From positions 1 through 27,753 of the forward strand of contig DASQNQ010000420.1 of NCBI GenBank assembly GCA_035644895.1: DNA of 27,753 nt, in the 5' to 3' direction. This document shows, piece after piece, positions 1-8,157 of this stretch. Origin of the DNA: Falsiroseomonas sp035644895 (GTDB lineage: Bacteria > Pseudomonadota > Alphaproteobacteria > Acetobacterales > Acetobacteraceae). A model generated the notes under the pieces. The model searched no databases. It was not told the origin of the DNA and saw only the letters and a program-made list of their open reading frames with translations. Numbering within the stretch: the first letter of the stretch is position 1; each line of letters opens with the position of its first letter. A program made the translations under genes and the position numbers.

Positions 1-1731
1 GTGCCACTGGGGGATGACGAAGTTGTGGTGCAGCAGCACGCGGTCGAGCGCGCGGGTGCGCGCCACCAGCTCCTCCCGGTCGGGGGCGGAGACCACCAGC
101 TCCACCAGCTCGTCCACCACCGGGTCGCAGATGCCGGCAACGTTCTGGCTGCCGTTCTCGCGCGCCTTCTGGCAGGTCCAGTAGTCGCGCTGCTCGTTCC
201 CCGGGGAGAGCGACTGGCCCATGCTGTCCACGGTCATGTCGTAGTCGAAGGCGTCGATGCGCGCCTGGTACTGCGCCGGGTCCACGGTGCGCACGCGCAC
301 GCTCATGCCGAGGCGCTCCAGCCACTGCACGTAGGGCAGCGCGATGCGCTCGAAGGTCGCGCCGTTCAGCAGGATCTCGAACTCGAAGCGCTGGCCCTGC
401 GCATTGACCAGCCGCCGGTCCTGCACGCGCCAGCCCGCCTGCTGCAGCAGGGTCAAAGCGCGCCGCAGCCCCTCGCGGTTGTTGCCGGAGCCGTCGGTGA
501 CGGGCAGGCGGTACGCCTCGGTGAACACGGTCTCCGGCACGCGGCCGCGATAGGCCGAGAGGATCGCAAGCTCCCGCCCCTCCGGCAGGCCGGTGGAGGC
601 GAGCTCGGAGTTCGAGAAGAAGGACTGCGTGCGTGTCCAGGAGCCGAAGAAGATGTTGGCGTTCAGCCACTCGAAGTCGAAGACCTCGATCAGCGCGCGG
701 CGCACGCGGGCGTCCTGGAAGATGGGCCGGCGCAGGTTGACGACGAAGGCCTGCATGCCCGTCGGAAGCTCGTGCCGGATCTCGTCGCGCCGGACCAGGT
801 TGCGGCGCACCGCGGGGAAGTCGTAGGCGGTCGCCCAGTCGCGTGCGACGTTCTCGGTGCGGAAGTCGATCTGCCCGGCCTTGAAGGCCTCCAGCGCCAC
901 CGTCGTGTCGCGGAAGTACTCGTAGCGGTAGGCGTCGAAGTTCTGCGTGCCGCGGTTCACCGGCAGGTCGCGCCCCCACCAGTCCGCCACGCGGCGGTAG
1001 GTGACGCTGCGCCCGGCCTCGAAGCGTTCCACCCGGTAGGGGCCGGAGCCGAGCGGCGCCTCCAGGATCGGGCGGGTGAAGTCGCGCGACGCCCACCAGT
1101 GCTGCGGCAGCACCGGCATCTGGCCGAGGATCAGCGCCAGCTCCCGGTTCTCGTTCGAGCGGAAGCGGAAGGTGACGCGGCGTTCGGACTCCGCCACCAC
1201 CTCCGACACGTCGCCCCAGTAGGCGCGGTAGAAGGGGCGGCCATGCTGTCGGAGGGTGTTGAAGGTCCAGACCACGTCGGCCGCCGTGACGGGCCGGCCG
1301 TCATGCCATCGCGCGGCGGGGTTCAGCTCGAAGGTCACGGCCATGCGGTCGGCCGGCAGCTCGATCCACTGCGCGAGGTAGGGGTACTCCGTGCTGCTCT
1401 CGTCCTGGCTTTCCTTCAGCAGCGTGTCGTAGATCAGCCCGACGCCGACGGCCGGCGTCCCGCGGATGGTGAACTGGTTGAAGCTGTCGAAGGTGCCCAG
1501 CGCCGTCAGCGCGATCTCGCCCCCCTTCGGCGCCTGCGGGTTCACCCAGGGGAAGTGGGTGAAGTCGGCCGGCAGCGCCGGCTGGCCCAGCAGGGACAGC
1601 GCATGGGTCCGGATGGCCAGGCCGGGGTCGGCCATGCCGCCGGCCGGGGTGACGGCACGGGCGGCCCGGGGCGCGAGGCCCGCGGGGATGCCAAGGGCCA
1701 CGCCGAGGGAGAGCAGGTCGCGTCGCTGCAT
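1..1731 (-). CDS. ABC transporter substrate-binding protein, peptide family 5 (YejA-like), 3' end cut by window
   Basis: This is the extracytoplasmic binding protein of a peptide-type ABC importer (SBP family 5). The ATG at 1731 opens a 577-codon frame that stays open to the left edge, so the C-terminus is missing. The N-terminus, MQRRDLLSLG followed by a hydrophobic stretch and an Ala-rich cleavage region, is a probable Tat or Sec signal peptide. The mature part has the family layout: an early PKGGEI strand, FDSFNQFTIRG, then DVVWTFNTLR and RWHDGRPVTAADV typical of oligopeptide-binding proteins. DYWTCQKARENGSQNVAGI near the C-terminus resembles the YejA (microcin C/peptide) branch. YejA is about 600 residues, so only a few tens are likely lost. 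Permease and ATPase genes, if linked, lie outside the window. The family is secure; the substrate is not. Confidence 0.88.
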   Translation of the reverse strand, partial: MQRRDLLSLGVALGIPAGLAPRAARAVTPAGGMADPGLAIRTHALSLLGQPALPADFTHFPWVNPQAPKGGEIALTALGTFDSFNQFTIRGTPAVGVGLIYDTLLKESQDESSTEYPYLAQWIELPADRMAVTFELNPAARWHDGRPVTAADVVWTFNTLRQHGRPFYRAYWGDVSEVVAESERRVTFRFRSNENRELALILGQMPVLPQHWWASRDFTRPILEAPLGSGPYRVERFEAGRSVTYRRVADWWGRDLPVNRGTQNFDAYRYEYFRDTTVALEAFKAGQIDFRTENVARDWATAYDFPAVRRNLVRRDEIRHELPTGMQAFVVNLRRPIFQDARVRRALIEVFDFEWLNANIFFGSWTRTQSFFSNSELASTGLPEGRELAILSAYRGRVPETVFTEAYRLPVTDGSGNNREGLRRALTLLQQAGWRVQDRRLVNAQGQRFEFEILLNGATFERIALPYVQWLERLGMSVRVRTVDPAQYQARIDAFDYDMTVDSMGQSLSPGNEQRDYWTCQKARENGSQNVAGICDPVVDELVELVVSAPDREELVARTRALDRVLLHHNFVIPQWH

Positions 1732-1795
1732 GTCACGCAGGATGGGGTGTCCCCGCGCCGCGCACAACAGCCAGAGCACGGCGTCCGCCCAGAGA

Positions 1796-1828
1796 GCACG
1801 TCGTTACGTTTCCCGGAGCACGACGTGC
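1796..1828 (-). terminator. Stem-loop downstream of hisN (possible terminator)
   Basis: A perfect 9-bp inverted repeat, GCACGTCGT at 1796-1804 and ACGACGTGC at 1820-1828, encloses a 15-base loop just past the hisN stop and before the next gene on the same strand. No T-run follows on the minus strand, so it may be a weak or Rho-assisted terminator, or an operator for the transporter gene. Confidence 0.4.
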
Positions 1829-1838
1829 CCCAGGCGCC

Positions 1839-2621
1839 TCAAGCCGTGAGCAGGCGCGCCGCCTCGGGCAGCAGGGCCGGGTCTCCCACGGCGAGCACGG
1901 TGCCATCGCCGTCGAGGGTGAGGGGCTGCCCGCCCCAGCCCGTGCAGCGCCCGCCGGCACCCTCGATGATCGGCACCAGCGCGGCCCAGTCCCAGGGCTT
2001 CATCGTGGCGTCCACCACCACGTCCACCAGGCCGAGGGCGAGCAGCCCGTAGGCGTAGCAGTCGCCGCCCCAGGTCGTGCGGCGCGAAGCCGCCTTCACC
2101 GCCGCGAAGCGGGGCGCGGTGGCGGCGTCGAACATGTCGGGGGAGGTGCAGGAGAGCTCGGCCTCCGCCAGCGTCGCGCAGGGCCGGCAGCCCGCCGCCC
2201 CGCCGAGCGGCCCGGCGAAGCGCGTGACCTCGCCCGCCACGCCGACCCAGCGCTCCCCGGTCGCGGGCTGGTCGATCAGGCCGAGCACGGGGCGGCCCCG
2301 GTGCAGCAGCCCGATCAGCGTGCCGAAGAGGGGGCGGCCCGTGACGAAGGCGCGGGTGCCGTCGATCGGGTCCAGGACCCAGACCCACTCGGCGCCGGGG
2401 TTGGTTTCGCCGTACTCCTCGCCGATGACGCCGTGCCCTGGCAGGCGGTCCGCGAGCAGGGCGCGGATGGCGCGCTCCGCGGCCCGGTCCGCCTCGGTCA
2501 CCGGGCTGGCGTCGCCCTTGGCCTCGACCAGCAGGCGGGACCGGAAGAGGGGGCGGATCGCCGCCCCCGCGGCCGCGGCGGCAGCCTCGGCCACCGCCAC
2601 GAACTCGGCCGGGACGGCCAT
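1839..2621 (-). CDS. hisN: Histidinol-phosphatase, inositol-monophosphatase fold (HisN-like)
   Basis: A 260-residue enzyme of the inositol monophosphatase superfamily, the usual size. Metal-binding motifs are all present: GEEYG (Glu about 68-69), the signature WVLDPIDGT (Asp84, Asp87) and KPWDWAALVPIIEGAGG (Asp211). The segment WGGDCYAYGLLALG matches the histidinol-phosphatase branch (HisN, common in Actinobacteria and Alphaproteobacteria) better than plain inositol phosphatases. The predicted reaction is hydrolysis of L-histidinol phosphate to histidinol, the penultimate part of histidine synthesis. The ATG start lies 4 bases after the cytochrome c stop, so the two are probably cotranscribed. 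Inositol-phosphate or 3'-phosphoadenosine-phosphate phosphatase activity cannot be excluded from sequence alone. Confidence 0.85.
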   Translation of the reverse strand: MAVPAEFVAVAEAAAAAAGAAIRPLFRSRLLVEAKGDASPVTEADRAAERAIRALLADRLPGHGVIGEEYGETNPGAEWVWVLDPIDGTRAFVTGRPLFGTLIGLLHRGRPVLGLIDQPATGERWVGVAGEVTRFAGPLGGAAGCRPCATLAEAELSCTSPDMFDAATAPRFAAVKAASRRTTWGGDCYAYGLLALGLVDVVVDATMKPWDWAALVPIIEGAGGRCTGWGGQPLTLDGDGTVLAVGDPALLPEAARLLTA

Positions 2622-2625
2622 GGCG

Positions 2626-3171
2626 CTACTGCGGCAAGGGCACCGGGCTGTTGGAGAGGGAGCGCAGATAGGCGATCACGTCCGCCCGCTGCTGCGTGCT
2701 GCCGAGGCCCGCGAAGGCCATGCGCGTGCCCGGCATGGCGCGGCCCGGGGCGGCGATGAAGGCGTTCAGCGCCTCGAAGTCCCAGGGCTTGTCGGCCAGG
2801 GCCCGGTTCGCGGCGGAGTAGTTGAAGCCCTCCACCCGCGCATGCGGCGCGCCGACGATGCCCCAGAGGTTCGGGCCCACCGCGTTCCGCCCGCCCTCGT
2901 TGAAGGAGTGGCAGGAGGCGCAGGCGCGCTGGGCGATCTGGCGGCCATTGTCCACGTTCGCCGCGGCGAGCAGCGGCGCGATCGGCTCCAGCGCCGGGGC
3001 GGCGGGCGCCGCGGCCTGCTGCGCGGGCGCGGCGGCGTCGCGGCCGAGGGCGATGGCCGGCTCGTGCGGGCGTTGCGGCGAGACCACGAGGCCGGCCACG
3101 AAGCCGGAGACCATGAAGGTGATGCCCGCGGTCAGCACCGCCGCGAATGCCTTGTTGAACTCGAGAGCCAT
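2626..3171 (-). CDS. cycM: Membrane-anchored class I cytochrome c (CycM-like)
   Basis: A 181-residue protein with an uncleaved N-terminal membrane segment (about residues 10-30), an Ala/Pro-rich linker (about 45-70) and one cytochrome c domain. The heme site CASCH is at 84-88, followed by GPNLWGIVG, and the likely axial Met is in PGTRMAFAG (about 151). This is the layout of the CycM/c552 family, which carries electrons between the bc1 complex and terminal oxidase on the periplasmic face. It starts 141 bp from the divergent pheA gene and is followed closely by hisN. A cycM gene next to pheA is a familiar alphaproteobacterial arrangement, although there the genes usually run the same way. Confidence 0.9.
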   Translation of the reverse strand: MALEFNKAFAAVLTAGITFMVSGFVAGLVVSPQRPHEPAIALGRDAAAPAQQAAAPAAPALEPIAPLLAAANVDNGRQIAQRACASCHSFNEGGRNAVGPNLWGIVGAPHARVEGFNYSAANRALADKPWDFEALNAFIAAPGRAMPGTRMAFAGLGSTQQRADVIAYLRSLSNSPVPLPQ

Positions 3172-3312
3172 CCCGGACCGAACCCCATGCGCGGGCGGCG
3201 CGCGGCTTGCGCGCGGGCCTGCCTGCCGTCAAAACCCGGCCGGAACATAGAGACACCCCCCGCCATCGGCAACCCGGGGCGCCCGGACCGGAACGGAGAA
3301 GCGGACCTTCGC

Positions 3313-4167
3313 ATGAGCAGCGGCACCATCGCCTTCCAGGGCCTGCCCGGCGCCTACTCGGACCTCGCCTGCCGCCATGCCTTCCCGGGCTGGACCACCC
3401 TGCCCTGCCCCTCCTTCGAGGCGGCGATGGCCGCCGTGCGCGACGGGCAGGCGGGGCTCGCCATGCTCCCCTGCGAGAACTCGATCGCCGGCCGCGTGCC
3501 CGACATCCACCGCCTCCTGCCCGAGAGCGGCCTGGCGGTGGTGGGCGAGCACTTCGAGCGGGTGGAGCACTGCCTGCTCGCGCCGCGGGGCGCGACGCTC
3601 CAGACCATCCGCCGCGCGCACAGCCACCCGATGGCGCTCGGCCAGGTGCTGAACCTGCTGCGGGACATGCGCCTCGAGCCCGTCATTGAGGCGGACACGG
3701 CGGGTGCGGCGGCGCTGGTCGCGCAGCGCGGCGGGGTGGAGGACGCGGCGATCGCGAGCGCGCTCGCCGCCGAGGTCCACGGCCTCGAGATCCTGCGGCG
3801 CAACGTGGAGGACGCGGCCCACAACACAACGCGCTTCTACGTCATGCGCCGCGAGGCGCCGACGCCGCCCCCGGAGCCGGGCGAGTGGGTGACCACCTTC
3901 GTCTTCCGCGTCCGCAACATCCCGGCCGCGCTCTACAAGGCGCTCGGCGGCTTCGCGACCAACGGCATCAACATGACGAAGCTCGAGAGCTACATGGTGG
4001 GCGGGCAGTTCACCGCGACGCAGTTCCTGTGCGACGTGGACGGCCACCCGGAACACCCGGCGCTGGCCCGTGCGCTGGAGGAGCTGCGCTACTTCTCGAG
4101 CGAGCTGCGCGTGCTCGGCACCTACCGCGCCCACAAGCTGCGGCTCGCGCAGCGGGCGGCGGCGTAG
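3313..4167 (+). CDS. pheA: Prephenate dehydratase
   Basis: A monofunctional 284-residue prephenate dehydratase, converting prephenate to phenylpyruvate in phenylalanine synthesis. The catalytic domain (about 4-180) begins IAFQGLPGAYSDLA and carries LPCENSIAGRV and the diagnostic Thr-Arg-Phe in HNTTRFYVM (173-175). The C-terminal ACT domain (about 193-275) contains GINMTKLESY, the place of the phenylalanine-binding ESRP motif in enterobacterial enzymes; the ESY variant is usual in Alphaproteobacteria. Feedback inhibition by phenylalanine is therefore likely but unproven. The ATG at 3313 is chosen because homology starts immediately after it; a GGAG lies about 12 bases upstream. No chorismate mutase domain is fused. 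Confidence 0.95.
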   Translation: MSSGTIAFQGLPGAYSDLACRHAFPGWTTLPCPSFEAAMAAVRDGQAGLAMLPCENSIAGRVPDIHRLLPESGLAVVGEHFERVEHCLLAPRGATLQTIRRAHSHPMALGQVLNLLRDMRLEPVIEADTAGAAALVAQRGGVEDAAIASALAAEVHGLEILRRNVEDAAHNTTRFYVMRREAPTPPPEPGEWVTTFVFRVRNIPAALYKALGGFATNGINMTKLESYMVGGQFTATQFLCDVDGHPEHPALARALEELRYFSSELRVLGTYRAHKLRLAQRAAA

Positions 4168-4171
4168 CGCC

Positions 4172-5866
4172 TCAGCCCGCCAGGACCTGGTGGACCGAGG
4201 AGACGACCACCGATCCCTCCCCCACCGCGGAGGCGACGCGCTTGACCGACCCGGCGCGCACGTCGCCCACCGCGAAGACGCCGGGGCGGCTCGTCTCCAG
4301 CACATGGGCGGCGCGCCCGCCCCAGCGCTCCGCCCCGTCCGGCTCGGCATCGCCCGCGCCGGCGCCGACGCGGACGAAGCCCTGCCGGTCCAGCGCCACG
4401 CCGGAGCCCGCCAGCCACTCGGTGTTCGGCACCGCGCCGAGCATCAGGAACAGGTTGGCCACGGGCCGCGTCTCGGCGGCGCCGGTGCCGCGGTCCGTCC
4501 AGGTGACGCGCTCCAGGTGCCGCTCGCCGTCCAGCGCCGTGACCTCGGTGCCCGTGTGCAGCGTGATGCGGTCCGACGCCTCGATCCGCGCGACCAGGTA
4601 GTCCGACATGCTCGCCGCCAGCCCCGCGCCGCGGACGAGGATGTGCACATGCGACGCGTGGCGCGACAGGTAGACGGCCGCCTGCCCGGCCGAGTTGCCG
4701 CCGCCCACCACGACCACCTCCTCGCCCTCGCACAGCCCGGCCTCCACCGCCGTCGCGGCGTAGTGGATGCCGCCGCCCTGCTCGAAGCGCGCGAAGTTGG
4801 GGACCTGGTCCAGCCGCCGGTACCGCGCGCCGGTCGCGACCACGACCGACCGCGCCCGCAGCACCGTGCCGTCGTCCAGCGTCAGCTCATGTGGGCGCCT
4901 GGCGCAGTCGAGCCGCGCGACGCTTCGCGCGACCGCGAGGCGCGCGCCGAACTTCTGCGCCTGCACCTGCGCGCGGCCGGCCAGCGCCTGGCCGGAGATG
5001 CCCGTCGGAAAGCCGAGGTAGTTCTCGATCTTGGAGGAGGTCGCGGCCTGCCCGCCCGGCGCCTCGGCCTCCAGCACCACGGTCGAGAGGCCCTCCGAGG
5101 CGGCATAGACCGCCGCGGCCAGCCCCGCCGGGCCGGCGCCGACCACCGCCACGTCGAACAGGTCGCCGGGGCCGAAGCGCTCCGCGAACCCCAGGCAGTC
5201 CGCGAGTTCCGCGTTCGAGGGGCGGCGCAGCACGCGCCCCGGGCCGCAGAGCACGAGGGGAAGGTCCGAGGCGGCGCTCTCCCCGGCCAGGGCCTGGGCA
5301 TCCGGATCGGTGTCGACCTGCAGCACGCGCACGGGATGCCCGTTGCGCGAGAGGAAGTGCTGGATGCGCAGCGCGTCCGCCACCCCATGCTCGCGCGATT
5401 GCAGCAGCGTCACCGCACCCTGCGCATGCTGGATGAGGCCGACGCGGCGCAGGATGTAGGCGCGCATGATGATCTCGGCGATGTCGGGCTCGGAGGCCAG
5501 CATGCGGCGGAAGCGTGGGCGGGACAGGCGCAGGACGCGGCCGCCGGGCTCGGCGATGCGCCCGCCGACCAGGATCTCGCGGTCGTTGAAGAGATCGAGC
5601 TCGCCCGTGAACTGCCGCTCGCCATGGATGGTGATGACCCGCGGCGCGCCCTGCGCGTCCTCCTCGAGGATCTCGATGGCGCCTTCGAGGATGAGGAAGA
5701 AGTCCACCGTCCGGTCGCCGCGGCGGAACACCATGGTGCCGCCGGGCAGCGCCTCGACCTCGCCGAAGGTCCGGATGCGCGCGACCTGGTCGGGCGAGAG
5801 CGTCGGGAAGGTCTGCGCGGCGCGCAGGTAGGGGTCGGTGGGATCGGCTACCGTGTCGAGCGCCAT
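4172..5866 (-). CDS. Cyclic-nucleotide-binding domain fused to thioredoxin-reductase-like FAD oxidoreductase lacking the CxxC
   Basis: A 564-residue three-part protein. Residues about 15-135 form a cAMP/CRP-type cyclic-nucleotide-binding fold (FFLILEGAIEIL, GERQFTGELDLFNDRE). Residues about 140-228 look like a degenerate thioredoxin fold with a cis-Pro-like DLPLVLC but no CxxC. Residues about 237-564 are a thioredoxin-reductase-type flavoenzyme with FAD motif VVGAGPAGLAAA (243-248 core), NAD(P)H motif VVGGGNSAGQAAVYL and C-terminal GVFAVGDVRAGSVKR. The redox-active CATC expected after the GxxY strand is replaced by YAAT (369-372), so it cannot reduce thioredoxin by the normal dithiol route. 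Similar sensor-reductase fusions are known in Proteobacteria and Actinobacteria; their substrate is unclear. An AAGGG precedes the ATG. It converges on pheA with a 4-base gap. Confidence 0.85.
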   Translation of the reverse strand: MALDTVADPTDPYLRAAQTFPTLSPDQVARIRTFGEVEALPGGTMVFRRGDRTVDFFLILEGAIEILEEDAQGAPRVITIHGERQFTGELDLFNDREILVGGRIAEPGGRVLRLSRPRFRRMLASEPDIAEIIMRAYILRRVGLIQHAQGAVTLLQSREHGVADALRIQHFLSRNGHPVRVLQVDTDPDAQALAGESAASDLPLVLCGPGRVLRRPSNAELADCLGFAERFGPGDLFDVAVVGAGPAGLAAAVYAASEGLSTVVLEAEAPGGQAATSSKIENYLGFPTGISGQALAGRAQVQAQKFGARLAVARSVARLDCARRPHELTLDDGTVLRARSVVVATGARYRRLDQVPNFARFEQGGGIHYAATAVEAGLCEGEEVVVVGGGNSAGQAAVYLSRHASHVHILVRGAGLAASMSDYLVARIEASDRITLHTGTEVTALDGERHLERVTWTDRGTGAAETRPVANLFLMLGAVPNTEWLAGSGVALDRQGFVRVGAGAGDAEPDGAERWGGRAAHVLETSRPGVFAVGDVRAGSVKRVASAVGEGSVVVSSVHQVLAG

Positions 5867-5936
5867 GGCCTGCCCTTCTGAAGCGGAGGCAGGCTAGCAC
5901 CCCGGCCGCGGGGATTGCGGCCGTTCCGGTGGCGGA

Positions 5937-5957
5937 CCGGACCCCGTGGGGGCCCGG
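5937..5957 (-). terminator. GC-rich hairpin between ahcY and the reductase gene (weak terminator candidate)
   Basis: CCGG-A-CCCC, a GT loop, then GGGG-GC-CCGG form a near-continuous stem 15 bases past the ahcY stop on the minus strand. There is no T-run and the surroundings are very GC-rich, so chance pairing is possible. Confidence 0.25.
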
Positions 5958-5971
5958 CCCGCCGCGCGGCC

Positions 5972-7387
5972 TCAGTAGCGGTACTGGTCGGCCTTGAAGG
6001 GACCCTGCTCCGGCACGCCGATGTAGTCGGCCTGCTGCCTGCTGAGCGTGGTCAGCGTGGCGCCGACCTTCTCCAGGTGCAGCGCCGCCACCTTCTCGTC
6101 GAGGTGCTTCGGCAGGGTGTAGACCTTCTTCTCGTACTTGCCGGGGTTGGTCCACAGTTCGATCTGCGCCAGCGTCTGGTTGGTGAAGCTGGCGGACATC
6201 ACGAAGCTCGGGTGGCCCGTGGCGTTGCCGAGGTTCACGAGGCGCCCCTCGGACAGCAGGATGATGCGCTTGCCGTTCGGGAACTCGATCTCGTCCACCT
6301 GCGGCTTCACGTTGTCCCAGCGGAAGTTGCGGAGGCCCGCGACCTGGATCTCGCTGTCGAAGTGGCCGATGTTGCAGACGATGGCGCGGTGCTTCATCGC
6401 GCGCATGTGGTCCACCGTGATGACGTCCACGTTGCCGGTCGCGGTGACGAAGATGTCGGCCTTCGGCGCGGCCTGCTCCATCGTCACGACCTCGTAGCCC
6501 TCCATCGCCGCCTGCAGGGCGCAGATCGGGTCGATCTCGGACACCATCACGCGGCAGCCGGCGTTGCGGAGGCTGGCGGCCGAGCCCTTGCCCACGTCGC
6601 CGAAGCCGCAGACCATCGCGATCTTGCCGGCCATCATCACGTCCGTGCCGCGGCGGATCGCGTCCACCAGGCTCTCGCGGCAGCCGTACAGGTTGTCGAA
6701 CTTCGACTTGGTGACGCTGTCGTTGACGTTGATGGCGGGGAAGAGCAGCCGCCCCTCCTTCGCCATGGTGTAGAGGCGGTGGACGCCCGTCGTCGTCTCC
6801 TCGGACACGCCGACGATGTTCTTGGCCAGCTTGGCGAACCAGCCCGGCTTGGTCTTCACGCAGTCCTTGATGAGGGCGAAGAAGACCTCCTCCTCCTCGT
6901 TCGTCGGCTTGTCGAGGAAGGCGGTGTCGCCCTGCTCGGCGCGCAGGCCGTAGTGGACCAGCAGGGTCATGTCGCCGCCGTCATCCAGCAGCACGTTCGG
7001 CGTGCCGCCGTCGCCCCACTCCAGCGTGCGCCGCACGTACTCCCAGTACTCCGGCAGCGTCTCGCCCTTCACGGCGAAGACGGGCGTGCCGGTCTTGGCG
7101 ATGGCGGCCGCGGCGTGGTCCTGGGTCGAGAAGATGTTGCAGGACGACCAGCGGACGTCGGCGCCGAGCGCCTTCAGCGTCTCGATCAGCACGGCGGTCT
7201 GGATCGTCATGTGCAGGCAGCCGGCGACGCGCGCGCCCTTCAGCGGCTGCGCGTTGCCGTACTCCCGACGCACCGCCATCAGGCCGGGCATCTCGTCCTC
7301 GGCCATCGCGATCTCCTTGCGCCCCCACTCCGCGAGCGAGAGGTCCTTGACGACGAAGTCGGGGGTGGCACCGGAGGCGTCGGGCAT
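5972..7387 (-). CDS. ahcY: Adenosylhomocysteinase (S-adenosylhomocysteine hydrolase)
   Basis: A 471-residue, full-length SAH hydrolase that splits S-adenosylhomocysteine into adenosine and homocysteine, relieving product inhibition of methyltransferases and feeding methionine regeneration. Family landmarks are continuous: the N-terminal FVVKDLSLAEWGRKEI, CLHMTIQTAVLIETL, the catalytic-lysine region NVNDSVTKSKFDNLYG, the NAD motif VCGFGDVGKGSAASL and the C-terminal QADYIGVPEQGPFKADQYRY. The start ATG has a good AAGGAAG ribosome-binding site. It stands as a single gene; a 20-bp palindrome 70 bp upstream is its likely operator. No metK, metH or metF neighbour is present in the window. Confidence 0.98.
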   Translation of the reverse strand: MPDASGATPDFVVKDLSLAEWGRKEIAMAEDEMPGLMAVRREYGNAQPLKGARVAGCLHMTIQTAVLIETLKALGADVRWSSCNIFSTQDHAAAAIAKTGTPVFAVKGETLPEYWEYVRRTLEWGDGGTPNVLLDDGGDMTLLVHYGLRAEQGDTAFLDKPTNEEEEVFFALIKDCVKTKPGWFAKLAKNIVGVSEETTTGVHRLYTMAKEGRLLFPAINVNDSVTKSKFDNLYGCRESLVDAIRRGTDVMMAGKIAMVCGFGDVGKGSAASLRNAGCRVMVSEIDPICALQAAMEGYEVVTMEQAAPKADIFVTATGNVDVITVDHMRAMKHRAIVCNIGHFDSEIQVAGLRNFRWDNVKPQVDEIEFPNGKRIILLSEGRLVNLGNATGHPSFVMSASFTNQTLAQIELWTNPGKYEKKVYTLPKHLDEKVAALHLEKVGATLTTLSRQQADYIGVPEQGPFKADQYRY

Positions 7388-7457
7388 GGCGTTCTTCCTT
7401 TGGCAGGTGGCGGCGCCGTAGCACGGGTGGCGCGGGCTGGCCAGGGGGACCGACGAG

Positions 7458-7477
7458 ACATAAGGATATCTTTATGT
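7458..7477. promoter_or_regulatory. 20-bp AT-rich palindrome upstream of ahcY (operator candidate)
   Basis: ACATAAGGATATCTTTATGT has 9 of 10 base pairs complementary about its centre and is conspicuously AT-rich in a GC-rich region. It sits 70 bp before the ahcY start and 135 bp before the divergent small gene. A regulator of homocysteine/SAH recycling, such as the ArsR-family SahR known from Proteobacteria, is the natural candidate; the match to a specific published motif is unverified. Confidence 0.65.
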
Positions 7478-7554
7478 TGCACGGCTGCACTGGCGCCCCT
7501 CGTTCCGCCCGGCGGACATCAACACGCAATCAGGGGAGGACGCGACGCGCCCCT

Positions 7555-7583
7555 TTGTGCCGGCACGGCGCCACGCCTAGCTT
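7555..7583 (+). promoter_or_regulatory. Possible sigma-70-type promoter of the 114-residue gene
   Basis: TTGTGC (7555-7560) and TAGCTT (7578-7583) are separated by exactly 17 bases, placing a start site near 7590, about 23 bases before the ATG. The -10 box is only a partial match, so this is tentative. Confidence 0.35.
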
Positions 7584-7612
7584 CCGGCGCGGCAGAGCGG
7601 CGGGGGGTCGGC

Positions 7613-7957
7613 ATGGACGAGCGGGAAGAGATGTTTCCCGAACTGCCGGCCGACCCTGCCGAGGCCGAGGCGGAGCGGCGCCGCGCGGCCTGGGAGGCGC
7701 TGCTGGCCGAGGCGCGCCGGTTCTTCGAGGCGGCGCCCCCTTACCGGATCCAGTTCGAGGACGACGGCATGGTGAGCCTGCGGCGGAAGGAGTTCGCGGC
7801 GTCCCGCCTGCGCGACCAGGCGGCGGCCGCGACCGTGTGGCGCATCCTGTCCGCCCATCCGACGCTGGAGGAGGCCGAGCGGCGGCTGCGTCATGTCACC
7901 TCGCCGCCGGTCCACTACGACCTGCGCGGCCGCGTGATGCCGCTGCGGGAGGGTTGA
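7613..7957 (+). CDS. Conserved-looking small hypothetical protein (114 aa)
   Basis: I do not recognise this gene. The protein is 114 residues, soluble, highly charged and probably helical at the N-terminus (Ala/Glu/Arg-rich stretch, about 14-40). It then has a short strand region (PYRIQFEDDGMVSLRRKEF) and a basic C-terminus ending in VHYDLRGRVMPLREG. There is no signal peptide, membrane span or metal-binding motif. The ATG at 7613 follows a GGGGGG run that could act as ribosome-binding site, and a plausible promoter lies just upstream. It is divergent from ahcY and 200 bp before another small gene. Codon use (strong third-position GC) and the presence of upstream signals support a real gene. 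Confidence 0.65.
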   Translation: MDEREEMFPELPADPAEAEAERRRAAWEALLAEARRFFEAAPPYRIQFEDDGMVSLRRKEFAASRLRDQAAAATVWRILSAHPTLEEAERRLRHVTSPPVHYDLRGRVMPLREG

Positions 7958-8157
7958 GGGCCCTCCGTCCATGCGCATCGCCGCAGCCCGGTCCGGCGCC
8001 GCGCACGACAGTCGTTACGCAGCCGGGCAACATCCGGTTCACGTCTGGGGCGGAGTTTCACCAGCCAAGGACCGGAGCCTACCCCCTTGTTCCAGATCAG
8101 GACTTGCCCCCGCGCGCCGGCCCGCCACAGTGCACTTGCATGCCGGAGTGACCCCTG

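Noticed and set aside
1..2052. A long open frame on the plus strand opposite the binding-protein and phosphatase genes
   Set aside because: It is low-complexity (His/Arg/Val/Ala/Gly-rich) and antisense to clear homologous genes; long antisense frames are expected at this GC content. The same holds for the plus-strand frames over 4070-5881, 5915-7600, 8839-10482, 17144-19170 and 23165-25225.
7388..7612. SAH riboswitch upstream of ahcY
   Set aside because: I could not find the stem and pseudoknot pattern of the known SAH classes; the notable element is a DNA palindrome instead.
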